From the NCBI GenBank assembly GCA_019916065.1, contig CM034236.1:28362457-28426456 (forward strand): 64,000 nt of DNA, given 5' to 3'. Source of the DNA: Vitellaria paradoxa. Lineage: Eukaryota > Streptophyta > Magnoliopsida > Ericales > Sapotaceae. Each line of letters begins with the position of its first letter. Positions within the stretch are counted from its first letter, which is position 1. This document shows, one piece after another, positions 24,455 to 36,100 of this stretch. Position numbers and translations under genes: made by a program. The notes below the pieces were generated by a model that searched no databases, was not told where the DNA came from, and saw nothing but the letters and a program-made list of their open reading frames with translations.

Positions 24455-26411
24455 ATATTAGGGTAGTTTCCAGTGTATATCAACCACACAATGCATGCAC
24501 ACTAATCATAATTAAATTATCTCATGTTCAACTATCATCTTGACAATTTTATCATTTGGTTTTAATTTAATTTATTCAAAATACCATCATTTCATAATCT
24601 AATAAGTAATATTTAAAAACCATGTCAATCCATGGAAGTATTAAATTAAACCAAAATATTTGGAAAACACACTTTAAGTTTTTATGAAAAATAGGCTCTG
24701 TTTTGCACACATAAGTCTACATGAACCCCGGACAAGGTCGTGTGCACATGTGTTTGCAAACAAGTCAGGATAGTGTCCGGACAACTAACCGTTCGCACAC
24801 CCGTCCGCACAATCGCTGCCCAGTAGTCTGAAACTAGACTCATCTGCTTTGATTTTTTGAATTTAATCTTCAAAATAAGACTTCTGTAGTTACTGTCATT
24901 TACTACAACCTCTTTAAATCTATATCAATTCAATTCAAATTAATTAGGTTTTTACATTATCAATTTGAGCGCTAGCATATCAATTTTGCATTTCATTGAT
25001 TTCATCATCTTCTTCCATTCTTTCGTGAACCATACAAGTGAACTAAAATAAGCGTTAACCTCTAAAATAACGAAATAGTTCCATATAAATGCACAAATAA
25101 GTGAACTAAAATATTAAAACAAATCCTTACCTCTTGATATGCTTGGATTTGAAGTTGAATTAAGAAGATTGGAGATAGTGAACTAATTCTTTGCTTAAAT
25201 CTAAAATTTCCACCCTAAATCATTAATCAAAATGAAATCACTCGCTCCATCTTCTCTCTTAACACTCTGGAACCTTGAGCAATATAAAGAAAACCAAAAA
25301 AGAAAAGAAGAGAAACTGAATTTAGAAAGTGATGTAGGTATATTAATTATATATATGTACGTATATACTCACACACACACACCCGCAACTATAGGGGTTA
25401 AGGGAAGTAGGTAGTGAGGTTAAGGTGGTTTGGGTAGTGGCCCTAAGGTGGTTTGTGCCCCTAGGTGGGTGGCTACTAGAGTTGGTGCGCGGCAACAAGA
25501 AGTTGCTAGAAACCCACCTGAGAGGAAAAAGTCTCTATCATGCGCACATGGGTTTGCACGGTGTAGGCCATCGGTAAGCCGAAGCAAAATTTCTAAAAAA
25601 TGCCCTCAAGTCAGATTAGTCAATACTAAGCAATTAAGAAACAATATGCAATACCAAAGTCACATTTTATCACATAAATTATCTTACTAATCATAAGTTA
25701 GGTTTAATTCAAAATAGGAGTTATTACAGTTTTGGCCTCCACACTTCCAGAGTTAGATTTTACCAATGTATAGTCAGTTAAGTCACCATAACCATTCATT
25801 TTTAGTCCTTTATAAGTGTATAAAACTTTTTAAATCATCAGTTTCTCAGTTAATTAAGAATTCAAGCAAATCACAAGTTACTATTCATCATCTTCAACTT
25901 GGATCACATGTGCATGTATATATATTTATATGTTAACATGTATTAATTCCTCAAATAATCATTTGTCATGCTATAGAGAATTATCAATATCACTGTAAGC
26001 ATCAAACTAACACAAAATCATTAAAGAAGTATTGTTTCCTACCTCGAGTCTCTTAACTGAAGAAGAAAAACAAAATAGATGAAATTTAATTTGAGTTGGA
26101 AAAACCAAAAAGATAAGCAAGTTACAGCCGACATTGTCTAAAAGGCCGTGAACACAAACAAATGCATACATACACATGAGAATAAGAAGATCATGTGCAC
26201 GCTAAGGCTGTACGAATGTGAAGTCTAGCTTGCTGTGCATGACCCACTCAAAATCCCACTAAGCCTCCCAATACCTAGTTTAATCAATCCTAGACAGAAA
26301 AATCGAGCAACCAAATTAACTCATACATAAATCAATCATCTCAAAACAAAATAATAAGCCAAATTCATTATATCAAGAATAAAATAATATATAAAGGTAC
26401 GAGTCATTACA

Positions 26412-28233
26412 CAAATCGTGCCTAATATTAGACATGTACCAGTGCATATTATGAAAAATCCAAATCCAAATTATATTTTACTTAGTTACTATATATTCGA
26501 GCACAAAACAATTTTACTTATATTATGAAAAACTCATGTATTTATAAATTCGAAAGTCAAACTTAAGAAATATTTACTCAAAACTCAACCCAAACTTTGG
26601 ATTACTCCCTTAGTATATATTGGTTCACTAAGTCTTCATCTTGCTAAGTTTTCGACTGTCATGTGCTTCATTTTGACTTGTACATTGTTTATGATTTTGA
26701 TGTCTCATGTTGAAAATCTTCCATTTCAACTTCACGAGAATGATATTTAAACAAAACGATCTCTTAAACACCTTTGCTTTAGACATAAATCTAGTATAAA
26801 ATGATGATGGAAGCAATTTTTTTAAAACAAATACATCTGTATCTTGTATACACATCATATATATAACTTCTGTGTTAGAGATGATGAGTTAAAATTATGA
26901 TATTACCTCAAACTTGTAGTTATATAAAACCTATTGGATTTTAACAGATGATTTCAAATGGTATTGGAGAAACTACAAAGGTTTGACTATCAAAATTATA
27001 ACGATAAGGACTAAAGTGGAATATAGTGTAAATTATTGGAGTATTTTCTACAATTTGATCCCCTTTTGTTTACTTTTATAAAAGTAAACAAATTCAACCA
27101 AGCAATTATTGTTACCTGAGCAAAACAAAATTAATTCATGAGTTAGGCAAAGCTTAGTCCACGTCACGTCAACAGCAATGCTTGCCTCTCTATTATCTTC
27201 TCCCTTTCTGTTTCACACAAAGTTATCATTTGAGTTACACCAATAAGAGTTCTCAAACCAGTAGCAACTTGAGGTTGATTACTTGCAGAAGTAATCAAAA
27301 ATTTAGGATGCTGATGAATTGTTACAAGTGTCACTTAGCGTAACAATAAGATGCTTCTTTTTATTTGGAAAGTCACAAGTTTAATATTTTAGAATATTTT
27401 TTCTAGTTATTGGAGTAAAATTGCAGAAGTCCACACCCCACATAAACAAGCAAGATAAGGGCCACATGCACTGAGCTGACCTTTTTTAAAAGAAAAAAAT
27501 TGCTAAAAAGGAAATCCCCAGCCCTTTTTAGCCAAACAATATAGCCAAAATGAATAGGTATGAAAAAGCAGCAAGAGTCGCGAATTTATGTCAATTCAAT
27601 CATCTTGCTCAAGTTCATGATTATGTGTATGTATTTATACTCAGATACTTTAAAATTTAACGAACATATTAAATAATAAATTTACTTTAGAGTTTAATCA
27701 AATCGTGTCAATTTCAAATTAATGTATGTTAAATTCACATTTTCTCCTGATAACTTATCTTTATGTTAGGTGTGAGTCATAGTGTATTATCTTGTCTAAT
27801 ATTATCAACCCCATCCGTCTATAGGCCCCCTAAAAAACAAAATCATTTCAAATGTGCAAACTACAATGAACAAAAAAGAGAATCAACACAAGCTCACTAA
27901 AATTGACTTCCCATCCACAAACAATTAATAATAAGACCAACTCAGGTACCGGTAGAAAGAGCAATTCCGATACCACCACGACTCATTTAATATAAACAAT
28001 GGAAGGTCTATCATCGATAGCCGCGTTACATTGTATTTATCATTTAATGAGAGAAATTATGTAAATCCAACCAACCGATATTGGCTAGAAGAAATAACAC
28101 CAAAAAAAATAAATAATAAATAATAATCTTTTTATGAGATGCAATCTATCTGTATCCAAAATTGACATATCGACGAGAACAAGTACGTTAAAAGCCAGCC
28201 TCCTTGGCATTGCATCTAGTCTAGTCTACTTCC
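26412..28233. other. Intergenic DNA, nothing recognised
   Basis: AT-rich sequence without protein similarity I can identify and without clear repeats. The minus-strand open frame at 26628-26858 has no recognisable motif. Confidence 0.5.
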
Positions 28234-28954
28234 TCATGAAAGCTGCTGCATTAGTAAAACTACATTAGACATGAGGATCGGGGGAGAAACGTTGCCTAAC
28301 TCACCATTTGATGCAGAGCCCCAGCCATAGTCACCACTGTTATCTATGATGTAATCGTCCATAATAAGAGCCCCAGGCATTGATGATCCAGTCGTACTAA
28401 ACATGTCATTTAGCTCTCTCACATGTTCCATCTTCTCTTCCAATTTTTTTCATGCATAAGGTCCACTTTCGAGGTCCCACTAAAGGATGATCTGCCTATA
28501 TATGCTGCCTCAGCTCTTTGTAATTTTTGAAAAATGAGCAGTCACCTTGCATGTAAATTCTTTTCTTATTGTTTAAAAATTAACATGCTCATTCAACTAC
28601 GGTTCGACTTTTCACCTGTCCTCGACAGAGTGGACACACAAGTTCTGTCAGCTTAGTGTGGCCCTTCTTATATCAGTCAAAGCAATTAGAATACGGTTTG
28701 TTGGTAGCACACATGTAAGGATGGCGGCCCTTTTTATGAGAAGAACAAAGTAAGAGAATGCCATTATGTGGACACTCCATGCAAATAGAAGACGTTGTGT
28801 CATGCCAGTTTTCTCCTTTCCCCGAAGCATTGGCACATTTGTTGGCTTAGTCTGCTTTTTTCAAAGGAATTTCCTCTTGGTACAAGGACGGGTATGGAGC
28901 CGACCTCCATTGCTGTAATGAATGCTTACCTCGAAACTCGAGTTTCTTTTCCAT
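28234..28954 (-). pseudogene. DUF1644 zinc-binding protein pseudogene
   Basis: Read from an ATG at 28954, the sequence follows the plant DUF1644 family block by block. These are a CMEC-PHNG-LLLCSSH segment, HPYMCATNKPYSNCFD, VCPLCRGQV, then YKELRQH and, in the C-terminal part, SSMPGALIMDDYIID. The paired cysteines and histidines suggest a RING- or zinc-finger-like fold; the family's molecular role is poorly known. Five in-frame stops (TAA at 28847-28849, TGA at 28673-28675, then TGA, TAA and TAG) and one frameshift before the C-terminal part disable it. No intron or poly(A) tail is evident, so I cannot tell a retrocopy from an old duplicate. It is the only host-type gene remnant I recognise in the window. 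Confidence 0.8.
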
Positions 28955-29186
28955 TTCCCCAAAGCTGAAAGCCAATGAAGATGATTTGAGAAAAAAATGA
29001 TTAGGTTACACAACCCAATATATTTACAAGAACACAATGTTTTGACAAATTGAGAAAATTAAAGAAAAATAAGATTCTTATCAAATATGAATTATAGCTA
29101 AAATGCTGACATCAATAGTGAATCTTCAATGTAAGTTATGAAGCAAAGTTCACCATAATGTATCCATTCAAGACAAAAACCAAGGT
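28955..29186. other. Intergenic DNA, nothing recognised
   Basis: Short AT-rich stretch upstream of the DUF1644 pseudogene with no supported feature. Confidence 0.4.
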
Positions 29187-29241
29187 AACATACAAAAAGG
29201 ACACTTACCAAAAAAAAAAAAAAAAAACATACAAAAAGGAC
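29187..29241 (+). mobile_element. LINE tail-only insertion with 16-bp target duplication
   Basis: AACATACAAAAAGGAC occurs at 29187-29202 and again at 29226-29241. Between the copies lie only ACTTACC and about 16 A residues. ACTTACC is exactly the last seven bases before poly(A) of the LINE at 40515-42382. This is what an extremely 5'-truncated retrotransposition event would leave. Confidence 0.8.
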
Positions 29242-30186
29242 TCTTAAACCAAATAAAGCTCAAATGTATCTGATTATAGAAAGTAATGCATATATCACTA
29301 TCATGGACAAATGGCAAGGAAAACATCTAACGTCTATGTCCTTCACAAAGTGGCATGATCTCATTAAGAATGAAATTACCAGCAGGATTAGTAAGGATCT
29401 ATTAAATTTGGCTCAACATTTTTGCAAACCTTTATTTATGACACCTTATACAAGATAATTCATGAAGCATGGAAGTGAAGAACACTGGAAAATATGCCAA
29501 CTGAAAAGAACACTAAAATAAGCCTTTCAATAGCAATCAATAGAATAAATTGGAAGTGAAGGATCGAAATAATTTTGATAAAGAGAATGGTTACATCTAC
29601 ACTTTTCTTATCTATGCATAGGACATTTCTTTCTAAGGTCTGTTAATAGTTTCTCACTATAAATCATTTGTTAAACATAATTATTATTATTATTAAACAT
29701 AAATATGCTATAAAAGAAGCATTAAGGGAATGCAACCATTTACAATCAAGTAGGAGAAGGTGTAGAATAGAGAGCACCCTAATTATCTATAAATGTATGC
29801 GGTCAACAAAATCCAAAAATTTACTCAAACTAGGCCTAACCCCACTTGAGAGCCAACCATACAAAATGAACAAAAACTTTTAAGTTTTGTAGAATGCATG
29901 CTCAAATCCTTGAAATGTTCTTAGATTTCTTTCTTTCCAAAATAAAATAGAACAAAAAAGGGGGTTGATTTCTAAGCTTTACTTCTTCATCTCCCCACCC
30001 TACCAACATAAAAGGGAAACAATGATGATACTCAGGAATGAATCGGATACAAGTATTTGTCCTTGAAACCGTAGCCAAAAGCTGAATTTGAACTTGAGCT
30101 AAGTCTATTTGCAGCTGACCCATATGAAGCCTGACCTATATTAATCCAACAAAAGTATGTCTTCAATTTGCTTTCAAACCCCTCCC

Positions 30187-30219
<33 letters not shown>

Positions 30220-30292
30220 TTTTTCAACTATGCTTTTGGTTCCTAGTCAAATATAATAGACACCAAATCCTCCACCTTGGGCTTTTATACAT
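29242..30292. other. Intergenic DNA with a microsatellite
   Basis: No recognisable coding sequence. A (TC)n tract followed by (AC)n lies at 30183-30221. Short open frames have no family resemblance. Confidence 0.5.
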
Positions 30293-30885
30293 TAATATAT
30301 ATAATAATTACACAGTATATCAAAATTGGCTGGGATGAAACAATTTAAAAAATTACAACCGATGACACCCCATTGTCGTTCCCACCACTAACGACATCTC
30401 TCAAATTCTCACACTTATGATCAAATTTCCATTGTTTTCTCACATTTCCTACCTTCGAAATAGAGGTAAACCCTAAAATCAACCTCAAATCTTTAATAAA
30501 GAGATTGAAATACCTCCCAATGCAGCCCATGAGAATCTCCTTGGTTTTTTCACACTTCCGAACGAACTTTCCGGGCTCGACCTCTTCAGTTCTACACTAC
30601 AATTTCATGACCTTTCGAGTGGAGCGAGATCTAGGTTCCGAGTTATCGATATCAGCGTTGTCGTAGGAGTGTGTATCCTCAGCTTCATCCTTTCACACCC
30701 AACCCATCGCACTGCCTTTCTTTCGCGTTCATTCTCAAGTGATGACGATGTAGGCGAAGTCATAGATGTTGTTAGTGGTGGCAACGACATTGGGGTCTCA
30801 TTACTACCACCGACGACACCACTAATTTTATAAATTGTTTCACCCCAACCGATTTTGGTATACTGTGTAATTATTATATAGATTA
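30293..30885. repeat. Long imperfect inverted repeat (foldback-like)
   Basis: The segment 30293-30401 is repeated in inverse orientation at 30764-30885. Shared words include ATAATAATTACACAGTAT, TGAAACAATTTA and TGTCGTT.CCACCACTAAC. The right arm carries about 15 extra bases, and the arms are roughly 85 percent identical by eye. The 362-bp spacer is unrelated. The flanks diverge directly outside. It may be a foldback transposon, an inverted duplication or a source of hairpin RNA. Confidence 0.8.
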
Positions 30886-31639
30886 ATCTAAGAAAACCTT
30901 CCGCCACACGAACCCAAAAAAACTGATGTATATATTTATTTATATAAACAACTACCAAGTACAATAAAAATCAAGGACTTGAATGCTTAGGCTTGGTTTG
31001 GGAAGAAAATAGGCATGCTTTTTTTAAAACTAGAAGCTAAGAAGCTAATTTTTTTTTTTTTTTTTTTTTTTGCGTTTGGCATAAAAAAATACAAAAATAA
31101 AAAAAATAAAGTCTTGTAGTTTGGCTTTTGGCTATTTTTGTTCATTTGGCATATTTGTCCTTCATGATATAGGAGAAGCCCTAGTGTAATATGGTAATTT
31201 TGGTCAGTTTACAAAAAATAAAGAAACCAAAATGTCAAAGGTTACCAATCAATACCTTAGTCTCTTAAGCTATAGTTGGTATGGAAGGATAGAATGGAAC
31301 ATCTGTTCCCGCTGCCTTATTTGATTGACAAGTTGGCCTTTAACACTTGTACAACCTTGCTTCCTTCCATCCTTCAACTACCTTTTACTTGATATCACCT
31401 TGAATCAAATCATTCTGTGCAAGTTACTTCACCTTTTATTCCTCTGAAATAGAGTACTTAGGCAATAATTTGTGACAGTAAAAAATAAACCTCAATCTTC
31501 ACATCCCTTTGTTTTACTTCATCTATCATGAGGCACAAAGTTATTAAAAGTCAAACTTGAACTCTAAAAAAATCTAGACTTATCCATAACGATTAGAAAA
31601 GACACCTCTAAAAATATAAATAAAAAAATCAATATAATA
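30886..31639. other. Intergenic DNA, nothing assigned
   Basis: Contains a T-tract at 31050-31070 followed by GCGTTTGGCATAAA, possibly the edge of an unidentified repeat. No gene is recognised. Confidence 0.4.
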
Positions 31640-32400
31640 AAGCCTTAATCCCAAATTAGTTGGAGTTGGCTATATGAATCCTCTTACTCCATTAATTCTT
31701 ATCAGAGGTTAAGTTTTCCATGAGATTATATGAAGTTAGGTCTTTCTTATCGCTCCCAATTAGGATTGTTAAGACCAAGTTAGTAAGATTTTTTGAGAAC
31801 GAAAAACTCATTGGGGTGTGGAACCTCGAGACATTGTCTTTGAGGAGTTACCAAAATTGGAGGAACCATCTCCAACTGTACATAGCATCCATGTAATCTT
31901 GAGTCTACATTTTATCTTTTCTCACTTGAATCGATTGCCTCTTTCATACTAATGCATCCCTAGGTCTATGTTGGACGTGATCAAATCATTTTAAACAACC
32001 TTCTCTCAACTTCTCTTCTATTATTGTCACTTCAACTTTCTTTCGAATATATACATTTCTTGTCGTATCTTTTCTAGTGTTACCAAACATCTATCTTAGT
32101 ATCCTTATTTCGACTACACTCATCTTATGCGAGTGTTACTTCTTAATGATCCAAACACTTTGTATCATAAAGTATAGTTTGTCTTATAACCATCTTATAA
32201 AATATTTCTTTCATCATAATAAGTATTTTCCGATCACATAAAACACCTAATGCAATTCACCATTTTAACCACTTAGCTTGAACTCTATGAATAACATCTT
32301 CTTCAATCCCTCCATTTGCAAGAATATTCAAGATATACAAAATGATCACTTTTTGGCACCTCTAGATCCTCAATTTTCAATGCATTCCACTTTTATGAAA
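31640..32400 (-). mobile_element. RTE-type LINE, 5'-truncated 3' fragment
   Basis: On the minus strand the 3' end reads ..GCCAACTCCAACTAATTTGG.., the characteristic plant RTE tail (plus-strand GCCTTAATCCCAAATTAGTT). Upstream, in several frames, lie the C-terminal blocks of RTE reverse transcriptase: VPKSDHFVYL, GGIEEDVIHRVQAKWLKW, GVLCDRK, FYKMVIRQTILYDTKCL, HKMSVVEIRILRWMFGNTRK and HVQHRPRDA. At least two frame changes and several stops show an old copy. Borders are approximate and no target duplication was found. Confidence 0.85.
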
Positions 32401-32794
32401 ATATAACAAATGATCCTTCTTTTAACTTTGTTACCGTTTTCTAATTTTTTTGAGATCAACCCCTCAGGAAAGGATAGCCAAAAGATAAGAGGTATACTAA
32501 AATTTTCATTTTTGTTGAAAGCATCTCCTAAGCCCAAAATTATGGTGTTTATTAAAAAAAAAAAAGGCACTATATGCCATCATTTGTAGTTTTATTCTTA
32601 TTAAATTTACTGTGCATACTTTAGTTTAGTCCTACTTACTCTAAAATCTCTTGATGCCAAAGTCTACCTTTAAAGTTTTAATTTGTTATTAATCCCAAAC
32701 CTAATTTCATTTATTAATATAATATTATTTGCAAACGTACACCAAATATGCTTAGTAAACTCATTCTCCCAAAAAAAGTTAAAGTCTAAATCCA

Positions 32795-32825
<31 letters not shown>

Positions 32826-33033
32826 AAAAGGTATTCAAACAAATAAAAATAAGGAGGACAATATGATGCCACAATTCTAAAGTTTGCAATAAACCTATTG
32901 CAAGAGACAAATCTTGATAACACTTTCATTCAGCATACTTAAATCCAAATTAGGCAACTAAAAAAATATAATTCGAAACAGTAACAAGTAATCACTTTTG
33001 ACCCTTTTCCTCCTACCTAATGTTCTTTGTTGG
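32401..33033. other. Intergenic DNA with an (AAAT)n microsatellite
   Basis: No gene is recognised. A run of AAAT repeats lies at about 32799-32828, and poly(A) at 32551-32563. Confidence 0.5.
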
Positions 33034-33172
33034 TGTTAAGACTAGGTATTGATAAAATGATTAGACATCCAATTTGGCAATCTAACTTTGTATTTATACT
33101 AAATGCACACAATCTGTACAAAATAAATTAACCGTTAGGCTAAATATATAAATACATTAACATATATTAAAA
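33034..33172 (-). repeat. Copia-1 3' LTR and adjacent polypurine tract
   Basis: It shares TGTTAAGA.TAGGTATT, AATGATTAGACA.CCAA and CACAATCTGTACAAA with the LTR at 37632. The polypurine tract GCTTGAGGGGAAG lies directly inside, at 33173-33185 on the minus strand. Confidence 0.85.
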
Positions 33173-33179
33173 CTTCCCC

Positions 33180-36100
33180 TCAAGCTGGAGCATATAAATT
33201 ATATGTTCCAAGCTTGGTACAAATAAGTCTCATTCTAGATCCTCCTAAAACTTTGATAGATAAATAAGTAAGCTGGTCTTCAGACTTCTCAAGACCAGTT
33301 TCAATTACATTATGTAAAATCTTCTCTCTAATAAGATGACAATGAACTTTAATGTGTTTGGTTCTCTCATGAAATATAGAATTAGAAGTAATATGAATAA
33401 TAGTTTGCTTATCACACAATAATTCCATAGATTGTGAATAATGAACTCCTAACTCCTCCAACATGTCTTTCAAATCAACTACTGTTTGCTTCTTATTTTT
33501 TCAAGACATTAAGTTACCTCTAATAAAGATATAGTACTCAGTCGTGGACCTTCTATCTAATAGGGACTTAACCTAGTTTGCATCAATATACCCCTAAACT
33601 AAATTGTATCTATTATTCTTGTATAATAAGGCTCTACTTGGTGCACCTTTTAGATATCTTAGACTCAAATAACTACATCCCAGTGACTAGTGCAAGGTGA
33701 TGCTGAAAACTGGCAGATCATAGTTGTAGCAAAAGCTATTTCTGGTTTAGCAATAGTCAAATAATTTAGCTTTCCAACTAACTTGCAATACTAACTAGGT
33801 TCATGTAACAACTCGCCCCTATCTGCAACTAGCTTAGCATTTGGATCCATTGGAGTGTCCACAGGTTTAGAACCAAACATATTATCTCAAATAACAAATT
33901 AAGAACATACTTCTTTTAAGGAAGAGAGATGCTATACATGACCTGATAACTTAATACCTAAAAAGTATTTCAATGGATCCAAATCCTTGGTACTAAATTT
34001 ACTTTTGGAGGACGAGTTTCACATCAGTAACGCCCTATGCATCATCACCTGTGATAACAATGTCTTCTACATATGCTAGTAGCCAAATTCTGCTATTAGA
34101 TGAATGATGATAAAATATTGAATCATCCACACCATAACAAATTAGGCCAAACTCGGTGACAATAGTTCTGAATCTACCAAATCATGTTCGAGGATATTGT
34201 TGAAGGTCATATAATGATTTCTTTAGCTTACAAACTAACCCAAACTCCCCCTAAGCAACAAAGCCAAAAGGTTGCTCGATATAAACTTCATTAGCCAGTT
34301 CGTCATGAAGAAATGCATTCTTTAGATCAAGTTGATGTAAAAACCAATAGAAAAATGTAACCAAAGGGATAAGAAGGTGAACAAAAGAAATCTTAGTAAT
34401 TGGAGAAAAAGTCTCAAAAGCCTCTGTATCCTATTGTGACTAGACGAGCCTTTAATCTATCAACAGCGCCATCAGGTTAAACTTTAACTGTGTACGCCCA
34501 ACAACAACAAACCTTAGACTTATCATCAGGAAAGAGGAACAAGCTTCCAAGTATCATTAGCTCGAGGAACAGACATCTATCTTCCATAATAGAAAGCCAA
34601 CCAAGATGAGACAATGCTTTCGAAATAGAGTTTTGGATAGAGACATATGATAAATATGTTACAAACCAATGATAAAAAGGGGATAACGCATCATAAGACA
34701 CAAAATTAGAAATAGGATGAGAGGTACAAGAACATTTACCCTTTCGATGAAGAATAGGAAGATCCAACTCATTAGAAGGAGTGGGTGAGATGGAAGCAGC
34801 CAGTGGAGCACATGAAACAGCAGGTGGAGTAGTCACTACTCGATGTAAACTAGCAAATTAGGGTGAAAAAATGACGAGCTAGACTCGGTTAAGAAGAATG
34901 ATTGACCAAAATAGGTTTGGCGAAAATAATAGGTAAAGAAACACACTCATCAAGAATAGTTGAAAATTGTGACTAGGTAAAAAATAGGATGGACTCAAGA
35001 AAGTACCATTAGTGCACACAAAGAAAAGATTAAAAGGATTATAACAATGGTACCCCTTTTGTAACCTGGAGCACCAAGAAAAATGCACTTGTGAGCATAA
35101 GGATCTAATTTATCTGACCCAATAGCAAGCTAATGGACAAAGGAAACACAATAAAAAAATTTGAGGTGGAAGAGAGTACAAAGATCTGTGCGAAAACAAC
35201 ATAGAAAAGGAAATGTGGCTGTCAAGGACAGATAAGGGCATCTTATTAATCAAATAACATCTAGTTAAAAACAATATTACTCCAAAACATTTAGGAAACA
35301 ATCATGTGAATAAGTAGACATGGGTAGTCTCAATGAGAGGCAAATTCTTTCTTTTAGCAACTTCATTTTGGTGTGATATGTGAGAATAGGAAGATTGATG
35401 AAGAATACGTTAAGTGACCATGAATTCAGTAAAAGAGCTAGAGAAATATTCTTTGGCATTATCAGCACAAGAAGCTTGAAAATACAAAACAATTCAGACC
35501 GATTTTTCATAAAATAAATCCAGGTAAGTCTTGAAAAATTATCAACAAAAATGATAAGACACTTTAATCCTTGAAATGACATGACTATGACCCTAAACAT
35601 CTAAATTAACTAAATAAAAAGTTTAAGATAACCTCTTATTGACTCTAGAAACAAAATGCGCCATGCGATGCTTTCCCAACTAACAAGACTCATAATTTAA
35701 AGAATTTTAATGACCTACCCTAGGATACAATGGCTTCAATTTTTTTTAAAGAAGGATGACCATGGCGGCTATGAATCCCAATAAGAGAAACAAAGGTAAG
35801 ATAAGCCTTAGGCATCATAGTATCAAGATAGTAGATTCCTCCTACTTCATGCCCTTCTCTAATCAACTCCCTTGTCGTCATATCCTGAATAATTACAAAA
35901 TAATAAAAGAATGTCACTAAACAATTACGGTGCTTTAGGTTTACTAACAGACATTAGATTAAATGGGAAAGAAGGAACATATAACACTAAGTATAAAGAT
36001 AGAGAATGAAAAGGAATGTCTGTACCAACAACACTAAGGGGAGTAATAAAGCCATTGGCAAGAGTAACAGTTGGGTGAGATTTGGAATATTAAATGCGAG

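Larger units (their letters stand above)
12267..25728 (-). mobile_element. Probable solo LTR, minus orientation, interrupted by a LINE and a CACTA element
   Basis: On the plus strand it begins TGTCACGCCC and ends GTTATTACA, the inverse of the unit at 8885-12155. The flanks ATTTT (12262-12266) and GTTTT (25729-25733) match at 4 of 5 positions. Removing the nested LINE (12512-12917) and CACTA element (about 13699-24454) leaves roughly 2.3 kb, close to the neighbouring unit once that unit's extra 417-bp copies are discounted. It has no coding sequence. A (TATA)n / (AC)n stretch lies at 25340-25382. The tracts at 13270-13560 match, inverted, those at 11270-11500. Confidence 0.6.
5623..26411 (-). 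repeat. Outer, degenerate copy of an LTR-like family, split by nested insertions
   Basis: Sequence from 5623 (TGTCAAACCACGAATTTC) resembles the end of the family seen at 12267 (TGTCACGCCCTAAATTAC), including a shared ATAACTAAACATA block about 40 bp inside. The other border is probably GAGTCATTACA at 26401-26411, which matches the family start TGTAATGACTC read on the minus strand. The copy would then be 5623-8884 plus 12156-12266 plus 25729-26411, broken by three later insertions. Part of 6883-8700 again resembles family interior, so internal rearrangement is likely. I find no convincing 5-bp duplication, though GCCTAATAT occurs at both borders (5615-5623 and 26420-26428). No coding capacity is seen. 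Confidence 0.4.

Noticed and set aside
23984..24489. CRISPR-like or regulatory array suggested by regularly recurring GCGACCGC
   Set aside because: These are CACTA subterminal repeats in mixed orientation. Spacing and context fit a transposon end.
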